A DNA stretch of 64,000 bases from Rhizobium sp. P38BS-XIX (GCF_012641435.1 NZ_JABAIJ010000006.1:62001-126000); one strand, 5' to 3'. Counted from the stretch's first letter, positions 52,754-60,911 are shown. The notes: generated from the sequence alone by a model not told the origin. Program-made: numbers and translations.

Positions 52754-54310
52754 TTACTCCGCCGCTTCAATCAAGGGAGCCGGAGAAAAGTCCTCCGGAA
52801 AATGGGTCATCGCACTCAGCACAGGATAGGGCGTGAAGCCGCCGAGCGCACACAGTGAGCCGAATTTCATCGTATTGCAGAGATCGGCGAGCAAAACCCT
52901 GTTCTTCTCGGGCTCGATCCCTTGGGCGATCTTGTCGGCCGTCTCGACACCACGCGTCGAGCCGATGCGGCAGGGCGTGCACTTGCCGCAGCTTTCGACC
53001 GCGCAGAATTCCATGGCGAAACGCGCCTGCTTCAGCATGTCGGCGCTATCGTCGAAAATGACGAGGCCGGCATGGCCGATGAGGCCATCCTTGGCGGCAA
53101 AGGCTTCATAGTCAAACGGCGTGTCGAACAGAGCGCGCGGGAAATAGGCTCCGAGCGGTCCGCCCACCTGCACTGCCTTGACCGGCCGGCCCGTCGCCGT
53201 GCCGCCGCCGATCTTGTCGACGATATCACCAAGCGAAAGACCGAAGGCCGTCTCATAGAGGCCGCCATATTTCACATTGCCGGCGATCTGCAGCGGGATC
53301 GTGCCGCGCGAACGGCCCATGCCGAAATCGCGGTAGAAGGCCGCGCCCTTATCCATGATGACCGGGACGGAGGCGAGCGAAATCACGTTGTTGATGACTG
53401 TGGGACGGTTGAAAAGGCCCCTATGTGCCGGCAGCGGCGGCTTGGCGCGCACGATGCCGCGCTTGCCCTCGAGGCTGTTCAGCAGCGCCGTTTCCTCGCC
53501 GCAGACATAAGCGCCGGCGCCGGTGCGGATCTCCATATCAAACGCCTTGCCGGAACCGAGCACCGAAGCGCCGAGAATGCCGGCCTTACGGGCAATTTCG
53601 ACCGCTTCCGTCATCGCAGCGATCGCATGCGGATATTCCGAGCGCGTATAGACGAAGCCTTTGGTCGCCCCCGTTGCGAGGCCAGCGATCGTCATGCCCT
53701 CGATCAGCACGAAGGGATCGCCCTCCATGATCATCCGGTCGGCAAAGGTGCCGCTATCGCCCTCATCGGCATTGCAGACAATGTATTTGCGGTCACCCGG
53801 CGCATCGAGCACCGTCTTCCACTTGATGCCGGTCGGGAAACCTGCGCCGCCACGGCCGCGCAAGCCGGAATCGGTGACTTCCTTGACGATATCTCCGGAT
53901 GCCATGCCGATGGCGCGACGCAGCCCCTTGAGGCCGCCATGCGCTTCATAATCCTGCAGCGAAAGCGGATCGGTAACACCACAACGGGCAAAGGTCAGGC
54001 GGGTCTGTTCTTTCAGGAATGGGAGGCTTTCGACCTCCCCAAGACAGAGCGAATGTTCGCCGCCTTCGGCGAGCCCGGCGTCGAACAGTGCCGCGACATC
54101 CCTAGCCTTCACCGGGCCATAGCCGATGCGCTTGCCGTCGATCTCGACTTCGACCAGAGGCTCGAGCCAGAACATGCCGCGCGAACCATTGCGCACGATG
54201 CGTGCATCGAGCCCGCGCTTGGCGATTTCCTGAGCGACCGATTTCGCGACCTTTTCCGCGCCGAGTGAAAGGGCTGCGGCATCGCGAGGAATATAAATGG
54301 TGAGCGTCAT
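52754..54310 (-). CDS. fdsB: NAD-dependent formate dehydrogenase beta subunit (NuoF-like, FMN/NADH-binding)
   Basis: A 518-residue subunit that carries FMN and the NAD site. The N-terminal thioredoxin-like ferredoxin segment (about 1-110) precedes the NuoF-like FMN domain (DSGLRGRGGAGFPTGIKWKTV, NADEGDSGTFADR, and AYVCGEETALLNSLEGKRG) and the [4Fe-4S] site C441-x-x-C444-x-x-C447 (ESCGKCTPC). It accepts electrons via FdsA and reduces NAD+. The stop is 5 bp from the fdsA start, and its start overlaps the end of fdsG by 4 bp. Confidence 0.95.
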   Translation of the reverse strand: MTLTIYIPRDAAALSLGAEKVAKSVAQEIAKRGLDARIVRNGSRGMFWLEPLVEVEIDGKRIGYGPVKARDVAALFDAGLAEGGEHSLCLGEVESLPFLKEQTRLTFARCGVTDPLSLQDYEAHGGLKGLRRAIGMASGDIVKEVTDSGLRGRGGAGFPTGIKWKTVLDAPGDRKYIVCNADEGDSGTFADRMIMEGDPFVLIEGMTIAGLATGATKGFVYTRSEYPHAIAAMTEAVEIARKAGILGASVLGSGKAFDMEIRTGAGAYVCGEETALLNSLEGKRGIVRAKPPLPAHRGLFNRPTVINNVISLASVPVIMDKGAAFYRDFGMGRSRGTIPLQIAGNVKYGGLYETAFGLSLGDIVDKIGGGTATGRPVKAVQVGGPLGAYFPRALFDTPFDYEAFAAKDGLIGHAGLVIFDDSADMLKQARFAMEFCAVESCGKCTPCRIGSTRGVETADKIAQGIEPEKNRVLLADLCNTMKFGSLCALGGFTPYPVLSAMTHFPEDFSPAPLIEAAE

Positions 54311-54786
54311 TGGCGCGCCTCCTTGACGAGGTCGTCCGCGCTCTCATCATCGAGCCGACCATGGAGTTCGCCATCCAGCATCGCGGCCGGAGCGCACGCA
54401 CAGAGCCCGAGACAGTAGACCGGTTCGAGCGTGACGCTGCCATCGAGGGTCGTCTGATGGAAATCGATGCCGAGCAGCCGCTTGATGCGCTCGGCCAGCG
54501 CATCGCCGCCCATCGATTGACAGGCTTCGGCGCGACAGAGCTTCAGGACATGGCGGCCTGTGGGGTGATCGCGATAATCATGGTAAAAGGTCATGACGCC
54601 GTGGACTTCGGCGCGCGAAAGGTTCAACGCCTTGGCGATCAGCGGCAGCGCATCCTGCGGCACATAACCGAATTCCTCTTGAATCCCATGCAAAATGGGC
54701 AAAAGTGGCCCTTCCATCGATTTCATGCTATCGATGATGGTCCCGGCGCGGTTGGCGACGTCGCTCGCAGCCTGATTCAAACTCAT
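54307..54786 (-). CDS. fdsG: NAD-dependent formate dehydrogenase gamma subunit (NuoE-like)
   Basis: A 159-residue thioredoxin-like [2Fe-2S] subunit. Cluster ligands are C84, C89 (LCRAEACQSMGG), C125 and C129 (VYCLGLCACAP). Helical N-terminal segment and EVHGVMTFYHDYR are typical of NuoE/HoxE/FdsG proteins. GGGAGG lies 6 bp before the ATG at 54784-54786; an upstream in-frame start is ignored. First structural gene of the operon; overlap with fdsB is 4 bp. Confidence 0.93.
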   Translation of the reverse strand: MSLNQAASDVANRAGTIIDSMKSMEGPLLPILHGIQEEFGYVPQDALPLIAKALNLSRAEVHGVMTFYHDYRDHPTGRHVLKLCRAEACQSMGGDALAERIKRLLGIDFHQTTLDGSVTLEPVYCLGLCACAPAAMLDGELHGRLDDESADDLVKEARQ

Positions 54787-54933
54787 TAGCAGCCTCCCAC
54801 GCATAGCTCCGAAAATCGAAGGCGAATCTTCAGACGCGCTTATGCGGCATTTCCTCCGTGGCGCGCGATCGACACGCCATAATTAAACGTCGCAGGGACG
54901 GCGCAAAGGATCAATAAGGCAGTCTCGTTGCTC

Positions 54934-54950
54934 GATAGAAAATTTCTATC
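54934..54950. promoter_or_regulatory. perfect 17-bp palindrome, putative LysR (FdsR) operator
   Basis: GATAGAAA-A-TTTCTATC is a perfect inverted repeat of 8-bp arms. It contains the LysR-type T-N11-A signature within ATAG-N7-CTAT. It sits 148 bp upstream of the fdsG start and touches the stop codon of the LysR gene (54949-54951), that is, at the promoter of the formate operon. Confidence 0.7.
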
Positions 54951-55842
54951 AATCTTTGATCGATTCCGCGAGCAATCTCGCCTCATGCAACAAAGCGGAA
55001 ACCAGTGGCGTGAAGGGCTCCCGGTGGGTAGCGACCAGCCCGACGAGATGCTCCGCATCCGGTTCCGTGATCGGTATTTTGCGAATATCAGCCGGAAAAC
55101 CGAAGGAATCGGCAATATTCTTCGGCATGATGCTTGCCCAGCGCCCGGTCTGGACATGCGCAAAGAGAACGATCATCGAATTGGATTCGAGTGTCGGATT
55201 GGCGATCGCGCCCGCCTCGGCAAGGTGCCGATTGATAATACGGCGGTTCTGCATGTCCGCCGTCAATAGACAAAGCCGAAGATTGCCGATCTCTTTCCAC
55301 GTTACGCTTTCACGCTCGGAAAAGGGGCTGCCCGCTGCAGTAATCAGATGATAACGCTCAGCAAAAAGCGGGACGCTGGTGACGCGGCCGAGCGGTTCGT
55401 TTTCGAGATAGGTGATACCGGCATCGATTTCGAGATTTTCCAGCAGGCTCAAAACCTGCAGCGAATTGCGCGATATGATGGAGAAGGTGACGTCCGGATG
55501 CCGTTCCTGAAAAGGCGTGGTGATCCTCGGCACCATTGCAAGCGCCGTCGGAATGGCCGCGATGCGGATGTGGCCAGCCAGACCCTTGCGCGCCGCTCGC
55601 ATTTCCTCGCGCATGGTGCGGCTGTCGCCGACGATGCGGCGCGCCCATTCCAGCACACGCTGCCCCTCAGGCGTCAACCCCTGAAAACGCGAGCCGCGGC
55701 TGACGAGCATCACACCGAGCTGATCTTCCAGCTGCCGGATCGCCGCCGACAAGGTCGGCTGCGTGACGCCGCACTCTTCGGCCGCGCGGCCAAAATGCTT
55801 CTGATTCGCCAGCGCTATGAAGAATTCCAGCTTCTCGATCAT
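54949..55842 (-). CDS. fdsR: LysR-type regulator next to the fds operon
   Basis: A 297-residue LysR activator. N-terminal winged HTH: EKLEFFIALANQKHFGRAAEECGVTQPTLSAAIRQLE; the C-terminal effector domain (about 90-290) is complete. Its position directly upstream of fdsG and the 17-bp palindrome at the intervening junction make regulation of the fds operon likely; formate or a related metabolite would be the co-inducer (inference). The gene is co-directional with fds, unlike the usual divergent arrangement of LysR genes. The ATG at 55840-55842 (MIEKLEFF) is chosen over one five codons upstream because it matches the HTH N-terminus. Confidence 0.88.
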   Translation of the reverse strand: MIEKLEFFIALANQKHFGRAAEECGVTQPTLSAAIRQLEDQLGVMLVSRGSRFQGLTPEGQRVLEWARRIVGDSRTMREEMRAARKGLAGHIRIAAIPTALAMVPRITTPFQERHPDVTFSIISRNSLQVLSLLENLEIDAGITYLENEPLGRVTSVPLFAERYHLITAAGSPFSERESVTWKEIGNLRLCLLTADMQNRRIINRHLAEAGAIANPTLESNSMIVLFAHVQTGRWASIMPKNIADSFGFPADIRKIPITEPDAEHLVGLVATHREPFTPLVSALLHEARLLAESIKD

Positions 55843-55911
55843 CCACCTCTCCCGCAAGGAAAGAGTTAGACCGCAAGCCCTGCAAGCGCAACACGCAAGG
55901 CTCGATAACCC

Positions 55912-56250
55912 TCAACAGTCCTTGGGGCAAAAAGCTTCATGTAGCGAAGTGACGACAGCGCAAATTTCCGAGCGCGCGACGGCGTAATGAATAAGCCGTC
56001 CCTCGCGGCGCGTGTCGACCAGCTTATCCAGACGAAGACGCGCAAGATGCTGCGAAACGACCGCCTGCGGCAGGTCGAGGAGAGCTTCCAATTCCATCAC
56101 TGTCTTTTCGCGCTTAGCGAGCATGAACAGAATGGCGAGCCGGGTTTCATGCGAAAGTGCCTTCAACACAGCGCTTGCCTTGCGCGCCTTCGCCGATAGC
56201 TCCTCGACATTATGTTCCGCAGCACCGCCCTGTGGTGGAGACGACGACAT
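55912..56250 (-). CDS. ArsR/SmtB-family transcriptional repressor
   Basis: A 112-residue winged-HTH regulator. HTH: KALSHETRLAILFMLAKREKTVMELEALLDLPQAVVSQHLARLRLDKLVDTRREGRLIHYAV. The arsenic-sensing ELCVCDL motif is absent; the visible Cys are in EICAVV and the C-terminal CPKDC. So it is more like redox- or sulfide-sensing ArsR proteins, or has another ligand site. It lies 69 bp upstream of the LysR gene on the same strand, and a 10-bp palindrome is in its own upstream region. Confidence 0.88.
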   Translation of the reverse strand: MSSSPPQGGAAEHNVEELSAKARKASAVLKALSHETRLAILFMLAKREKTVMELEALLDLPQAVVSQHLARLRLDKLVDTRREGRLIHYAVARSEICAVVTSLHEAFCPKDC

Positions 56251-56289
56251 ATCACAGCCTTCAGTGAGAACTCACATAGAGGTATGCTT

Positions 56290-56299
56290 ATAATATTAT
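56290..56299. promoter_or_regulatory. AT-rich palindrome in the ArsR-gene promoter region
   Basis: ATAATATTAT at 56290-56299 is a perfect 10-bp palindrome in a TTATAATATTATCAA context, 40 bp upstream of the ArsR-family start codon. AT-rich dyads of this sort are typical operator cores for ArsR/SmtB repressors. Confidence 0.45.
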
Positions 56300-56352
56300 C
56301 AAACCACAAACTGATTGAAAAAAGACATGAAAACCAAAAAAGGTCCGATTTG

Positions 56353-57123
56353 TCAGCAAATCAGCTGACCACCGTTGATTTCTATAACTTGTCCGGTGAT
56401 GTAACCGGAGAGTGTGGGCGCGGCGAGAAAGAGATAGGCAGGGGCGCAATCTTCCGCCGTCCCAAGACGCTGCAACGGAATGGATTTGCGGGTCTGCTCC
56501 AGCTTCTCCTTGGAAGAATATCGCTCGTGGAAGTCGGTCGTTATCGTGCCTGGCGAAACACAATTCACGCGAATGCCATCCGGCGCGAGCTCGCGCGCCA
56601 AGGCCTTGGAATAGGTGACGACAAAGGCTTTGGACGCGGAATAGATAGCGGATCCGGGGCTTCCGCCCGTCAAGGCCGAGATCGATACCGTATTGATGAT
56701 CGCCGCCTCTCCGCCAACCCGCAACAAGGGAAGCAATCCTCTCGTCACTTCCATGACCGAGGTCTGGTTGAGGTGGACGATCTTCTCATATTGATCATCC
56801 GTCAGTTCGCCCGCCAGAAACCGGCCAACCATCGTCCCGGCATTGTTGACCAGCACATCGACGCGATCGAAACGCTCGCCGGTCGCACTGACGAAATTCC
56901 GCGTGCCTTCCCCGCTGGAAAAATCGCCGGCGACGAGAAAGGCACGGCGCTCAGCCTGCGCCTCCATCAGAAAATCCGGAAGGTCGCGATTCGAATCACG
57001 CCCGACGTGAACGAGGACATGAGCGCCGCAATCGAGAAATTGCCGCGCCACCTCGAGCCCTATTCCACGGCCGGCGCCGGTCACGACGACATTGCGATTC
57101 TCGAACAACTTAGGATGAAACAC
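56353..57123 (-). CDS. short-chain dehydrogenase/reductase
   Basis: A 256-residue Rossmann-fold oxidoreductase. The cofactor motif is TGAGRGIG (residues 15-22), NNAG at 93-96, catalytic Y161-x-x-x-K165 (IYSASKAFV) with the preceding S near 147, and the conserved PG motif NCVSPGTI. It belongs to the classical SDR group; a preference for NAD(P)H and the substrate are unknown. It starts with GTG (complement of 57121-57123) with GGAGGGG 7 bp upstream. It is divergent from the DeoR regulator (97 bp apart), so it is probably controlled by that regulator. Confidence 0.88.
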   Translation of the reverse strand: MFHPKLFENRNVVVTGAGRGIGLEVARQFLDCGAHVLVHVGRDSNRDLPDFLMEAQAERRAFLVAGDFSSGEGTRNFVSATGERFDRVDVLVNNAGTMVGRFLAGELTDDQYEKIVHLNQTSVMEVTRGLLPLLRVGGEAAIINTVSISALTGGSPGSAIYSASKAFVVTYSKALARELAPDGIRVNCVSPGTITTDFHERYSSKEKLEQTRKSIPLQRLGTAEDCAPAYLFLAAPTLSGYITGQVIEINGGQLIC

Positions 57124-57220
57124 GGCAGCCCCTCCACCCGCACAATTCGCGCGCCGGTAATTGCGGAATTTTCACTTTATCATATGATGACGAAAAAACG
57201 AAAGAAAGGGAGCGAAAATC

Positions 57221-57994
57221 ATGTTCCTGTCCGGGCGCCAAACCGAGATTCTCGAGATCGCCAAAACGGAGGGGCGCGTGCTGGTGGAGGAGCTGGCACT
57301 GCGCTTTTCGGTAACGCCGCAGACCATCCGCAAGGATCTGAACGACCTCTGTGACGGCCGCGTCCTGTCGCGTGTGCACGGCGGCGCAATCTTCCCCGGC
57401 GGTACCGAGAATGTGAAATACGAAGCGCGCCGCTCGATCGCCGCTGTCGAAAAGCAGGCAATCGGCCGTGCCGCCGCCGCCATCATTCCAAGCAACAGCT
57501 CGCTTTTCATCAATATCGGCACCACCACCGAAGCTGTCGGCGAAGCACTGCTCGGCCATCACGAATTGATGGTCATCACGAATAACATAAACGTTGCCAA
57601 CAAGTTACGTATCTTCCCATCCATCGAAGTGGTCATCGCGGGCGGCGTCGTGCGCGGCTCGGACGGCGGCATCGTCGGCGAAGCTGCGGTCGATTTCATA
57701 AGGCAATTCAAGGTCGACTATGCCGTCATCGGCGCCTCGGCCATCGATGCGGATGGCGCGCTTCTCGATTTCGATTTTCGCGAAGTGAAAGTCGCCCAGG
57801 CCATCATCGCCAACGCCCGTCATGTGATCCTGGTGGCCGACAGCACCAAGTTCGAGCGAACGGCTCCGGTTCGTATCGGGCACCTGTCGCAGGTTCATAC
57901 CTTTGTCACCGATGAATGCACTATTGAATCCATACGAACTATCGCGAACGAGCACGATGTTCGCCTTGTCGAAGCGGCTCGCCACCCGACCTGA
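57221..57994 (+). CDS. glpR: DeoR-family transcriptional regulator (GlpR-like)
   Basis: A 257-residue regulator. N-terminal DeoR HTH (RQTEILEIAKTEGRVLVEELALRFSVTPQTIRKDLNDLCDG; HTH near 22-41), then the DeoR C-terminal sugar-phosphate-binding domain with IGTTTEAVGEALL, GVVRGSDGGIVGEAA, AVIGASAIDADGALLDFD and HVILVADSTKFERTAPVRIGHLSQV. In rhizobia such proteins repress glycerol 3-phosphate genes; being immediately upstream of glpD on the same strand supports that assignment. The ATG at 57221 follows GGGAG by 7-11 bp. TTCG-type repeats occur in both its own and the glpD upstream region. Confidence 0.85.
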   Translation: MFLSGRQTEILEIAKTEGRVLVEELALRFSVTPQTIRKDLNDLCDGRVLSRVHGGAIFPGGTENVKYEARRSIAAVEKQAIGRAAAAIIPSNSSLFINIGTTTEAVGEALLGHHELMVITNNINVANKLRIFPSIEVVIAGGVVRGSDGGIVGEAAVDFIRQFKVDYAVIGASAIDADGALLDFDFREVKVAQAIIANARHVILVADSTKFERTAPVRIGHLSQVHTFVTDECTIESIRTIANEHDVRLVEAARHPT

Positions 57995-58013
57995 TCGACG
58001 CACTTTCCGTCAA

Positions 58014-58066
58014 CAAACGTTCGTTTGACATTCGTATCTATTTCGCTTTAGATGGTTTAATTTTCG
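58014..58066 (+). promoter_or_regulatory. phased TTCG repeats upstream of glpD
   Basis: TTCG occurs at 58020, 58031, 58042 and 58063, i.e. with 11, 11 and 21-bp steps, each placing sites on the same helix face. The first TTCG lies inside the dyad CAAACG-TT-CGTTTG (58014-58027). DeoR/GlpR-type regulators in rhizobia and other bacteria commonly bind direct repeats of TTTCG-like units. The array ends 44 bp before the glpD start. Confidence 0.5.
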
Positions 58067-58109
58067 AATTTCCATCTTCAGGGGATGGTGGACCTTTGCG
58101 GAGGGACGG

Positions 58110-59621
58110 GTGAGCGAACAGGTCTACGATATTTTCGTTATCGGCGGCGGCATCAACGGTTGTGGCATTGCCCGTGATGCCACGGGGCGTGGCTACAAGG
58201 TCGCGCTGGCCGAAATGAACGACTTCGCCTCCGGCACATCCTCCGGCGCCACCAAGCTTATCCATGGCGGCCTGCGCTATCTCGAGCACTATGAATTCCG
58301 GCTCGTGCGCGAATCCCTGATGGAGCGCGAAATCCTCTGGGCCATGGCGCCGCACATCATCTGGCCGATGCGCTTCGTCCTCCCCTATCACAAGGGCGGT
58401 ATCCGGCCGGCCTGGCTCATCCGCCTCGGCCTGTTCCTCTACGATCATCTTGGCGGGCGAAAGCTGCTGCCGCCGACAGCGACACTGGACATGAAGAGGG
58501 ATCCGGCCGGCAAGCCGCTGAAGGCGCTGTTCACCAAGGCCTTCGAATATTCCGACGGCTGGGTCGACGATGCCCGTATGGTTGTCCTGAACGCCCGCGA
58601 CGCTGCCGATCGCGGCGCGACGATCATGCCGAGAACGAAAGTCGTGTCGGCTCGTCGCGAAGGTGCTGTCTGGACCATCGAAACCGAAAACACGATCAGC
58701 GGCGAGAAGCGCGAGTTTCGCTCGCGGATGCTGGTCAACGCCGCCGGGCCATGGGTCGACCATGTTCTCTCCGGCGCCTTCGGCAAGAACGAGGTGCACA
58801 ATGTCCGCCTCGTTCAGGGCAGCCACATCATCGTTCGCAAGAAGTTCGATGATCCCCGCGCCTATTTCTTCCAGAACCCGGACAACCGCATCATCTTCGC
58901 CATTCCCTATGAGCAGGATTTCACGCTGATCGGCACCACCGATCGCGATTACAAGGACGATCCGAAGGATGTGAAGATCACCGCCGAGGAAACGACCTAT
59001 CTCTGCAACGCCGCCAGCGAATATTTCAAGGAGCCGGTGCGGCCCGAGGACATCGTCTGGACCTACTCGGCCGTACGCCCGCTTTACGACGACGGCGCAT
59101 CGAAGGCACAGGAAGCCACCCGAGATTACGTGCTCAAGGTAGAAGGTGAAGAGGGTCAGGCGCCGCTGCTCAATGTGTTCGGCGGCAAGCTCACCACATA
59201 TCGCCGCCTGGGCGAACATGCGCTCGAAAAGATCGGCGAGGCGATCGGCCTCAAGGGCACGCCCTGGACCGCCAAGAGCTCGCTGCCGGGCGGCGATTTT
59301 CCCGCGCGCGGCTATGAAAGCGAAGTTTCGAAGCTGAAATCGCGCTACCCTTTCCTTATCGACCAGCATACGCGCCGCCTTGTCCGCCGGTATGGCACAC
59401 GGGCCAGCATGATCCTTGGCGACGCAAAGACGGTCGCCGATCTCGGCCGCTGTTTTGGCAGCGACCTTTATGAAGCGGAGGTCCGGTATCTGGTCGACCA
59501 GGAATGGGCTCACAGTGCCGCCGACGTTCTCTGGCGTCGCTCAAAGAAAGGCCTCTACCTGTCTAAGGAAGAAGCCGCCGCACTCGAAAGCTATATGGCC
59601 GACAGCCGCGTTCACGCCTGA
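58110..59621 (+). CDS. glpD: glycerol-3-phosphate dehydrogenase (FAD-dependent)
   Basis: A 503-residue membrane-associated flavoprotein that oxidises glycerol 3-phosphate to dihydroxyacetone phosphate and donates electrons to ubiquinone. FAD-binding motif: DIFVIGGGINGCGIARDA. Other family signatures: SSGATKLIHGGLRYLEHYEFRLVRESLMEREIL, and AAGPWVDHVL, DFTLIGTTDRDYKDDP, FGGKLTTYRRLGEHALE. The GTG at 58110 has GGAGG 5 bp upstream. It lies 115 bp downstream of glpR and presumably forms the regulated unit; glycerol kinase and the facilitator are not in this window. Confidence 0.95.
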   Translation: MSEQVYDIFVIGGGINGCGIARDATGRGYKVALAEMNDFASGTSSGATKLIHGGLRYLEHYEFRLVRESLMEREILWAMAPHIIWPMRFVLPYHKGGIRPAWLIRLGLFLYDHLGGRKLLPPTATLDMKRDPAGKPLKALFTKAFEYSDGWVDDARMVVLNARDAADRGATIMPRTKVVSARREGAVWTIETENTISGEKREFRSRMLVNAAGPWVDHVLSGAFGKNEVHNVRLVQGSHIIVRKKFDDPRAYFFQNPDNRIIFAIPYEQDFTLIGTTDRDYKDDPKDVKITAEETTYLCNAASEYFKEPVRPEDIVWTYSAVRPLYDDGASKAQEATRDYVLKVEGEEGQAPLLNVFGGKLTTYRRLGEHALEKIGEAIGLKGTPWTAKSSLPGGDFPARGYESEVSKLKSRYPFLIDQHTRRLVRRYGTRASMILGDAKTVADLGRCFGSDLYEAEVRYLVDQEWAHSAADVLWRRSKKGLYLSKEEAAALESYMADSRVHA

Positions 59622-59630
59622 GCGCCAAGC

Positions 59631-60095
59631 TCATTCTCCAGGGTCGAGCAGTCGCGGCCCTGCCCCTTGTTCGGAAAGCGTATCCCAGGGATTGCGCAAT
59701 GGACAGCTGTCGAGCGACAGGCAGCCGCAGCCGATGCAGCCGTCCAATTGATCGCGAAGCCCCTGCAGCCGCTTGATGCGCGCATCGAGATCACCCTTCC
59801 ACAATCCCGAAAGCGCCTTCCAGTCGGAGGCCGTCGGCGTTCGTCCCTGCGGCAAGGCGCTCAAGGCCGCCTGAACTTCAGCAAGGGGAATGCCGACCCT
59901 CTGGGCTACTTTTATAATGGCGACCCGTCGCAGGATCTCACGAGGATAGCGCCGCTGGTTGCCGCTGCTGCGATGGCTCTCGATCAGGCCCTTTGCCTCA
60001 TAGAAATGCAAAGTAGATACGGCCACGCCGCTGCGCGCCGCCACCTCCCCGACCGTCAGCAATCTGGGCATCTGTGCAGGATCGATTTTTCCCAT
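59631..60095 (-). CDS. soxR: redox-sensitive MerR-family regulator SoxR
   Basis: A 154-residue [2Fe-2S] MerR regulator. HTH: LLTVGEVAARSGVAVSTLHFYEAKGLIESHRSSGNQRRYPREILRRVAII. The SoxR cluster cysteines are C120, C123, C125 and C131 (CIGCGCLSLDSC). SoxR responds to redox-cycling compounds and activates the divergent promoter. The SoxR box lies 14-31 bp upstream of its own start; there is no soxS here, as in alphaproteobacteria SoxR acts directly on target genes. Confidence 0.95.
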   Translation of the reverse strand: MGKIDPAQMPRLLTVGEVAARSGVAVSTLHFYEAKGLIESHRSSGNQRRYPREILRRVAIIKVAQRVGIPLAEVQAALSALPQGRTPTASDWKALSGLWKGDLDARIKRLQGLRDQLDGCIGCGCLSLDSCPLRNPWDTLSEQGAGPRLLDPGE

Positions 60096-60104
60096 AATTC
60101 CCTA

Positions 60105-60135
60105 TTGACCTCAATCTTACTTGAGGTTTTATAAC
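60105..60135 (+). promoter_or_regulatory. SoxR-controlled promoter with 19-bp spacer
   Basis: -35 TTGACC (60105-60110) and -10 TATAAC (60130-60135) are separated by 19 bp, which is the MerR-family spacer length. The spacer carries a perfect-arm SoxR box CCTCAA-TCTTAC-TTGAGG at 60109-60126. It is located 34 bp upstream of the FMN reductase ATG, and the box is also close to the soxR start on the other strand. Confidence 0.88.
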
Positions 60136-60169
60136 CCTGGCTCCAAACCGCGTAAAGCAGGAGCAAGAC

Positions 60170-60745
60170 ATGACTGAAAGAACCCGGCTGGCGATCATCT
60201 ACGGCAGCACTCGCCCGGGCCGGCTGTGCGACCGGGTGGTCAAATGGGTCGCGCGGGAATTGGAGCAGTATCCTCTTATCGATATCGACCTGATTGATCC
60301 TCTCGAATTCGATCTGCCTTTCGTGCACGACCGCGAGCATTCTGGCGTTGCGGCTCTTTCGGAGCGGCTTGCGGACGCCGATGCCTTCATCGTCGTCACG
60401 CCTGAATACAATCACAGCTTCACGGCTTCGCTGAAGCTCGTGCTCGATCTCGTCTATGAACCTTGGCACGGCAAGCCCGTCGCCTTCGTTTCCTATGGCG
60501 GCATTTCAGCCGGCCTGCGCGCTGTCGAGCAGTTGCGGGTCGTATTCTCGGAACTGCACACCGTCACCGTGCGCGACACCGTGAGTTTCGCCAACCCGTG
60601 GGGCCAGTTTGCCGAAGACGGCACGCTGGAAAACCCTGCACGGGCAAGAAAGTCTCTAGCGCTTTTGATGGCGCGCTTGAACTGGTGGGCCAACGCTTTG
60701 AGACCTGCCCGCTCCGGCAGTCCCTATCGCCTGGCAGCCGCCTGA
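60170..60745 (+). CDS. NAD(P)H-dependent FMN reductase
   Basis: A 191-residue flavodoxin-fold enzyme. FMN phosphate loop GSTRPGR at residues 12-18, then VTPEYNHSFTASLKLVLD and the conserved isoalloxazine segment VAFVSYGGISAGLRAVEQL. It reduces FMN or quinones with NAD(P)H. It starts at 60170 with AGGAG 6 bp upstream and is driven by the SoxR promoter, so a role in coping with redox-cycling drugs is likely. Confidence 0.88.
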   Translation: MTERTRLAIIYGSTRPGRLCDRVVKWVARELEQYPLIDIDLIDPLEFDLPFVHDREHSGVAALSERLADADAFIVVTPEYNHSFTASLKLVLDLVYEPWHGKPVAFVSYGGISAGLRAVEQLRVVFSELHTVTVRDTVSFANPWGQFAEDGTLENPARARKSLALLMARLNWWANALRPARSGSPYRLAAA

Positions 60746-60911
60746 CCCTTCTTCCAACATTCGAATCCGGTCTCCCGTTTCTGGCAGGTGCGTGAGATCG
60801 GTTCAACGCCCGGACCTTCATCAAGGTTCGGGCGTCATGTCGACAGGGATGCGCCTTGCCCAAATCGTCCCGATGACCTAACGCAGGGAGAGGAATTTAG
60901 GCGGTGCGGAA

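Noticed and set aside
46965..52829. Very long open frames on the plus strand opposite fdsA and the OFA transporter (996 and 692 codons)
   Set aside because: They are GC-rich antisense shadows of well-supported genes; their translations are Arg/His/Asp-rich, lack domain motifs and lie within coding regions.
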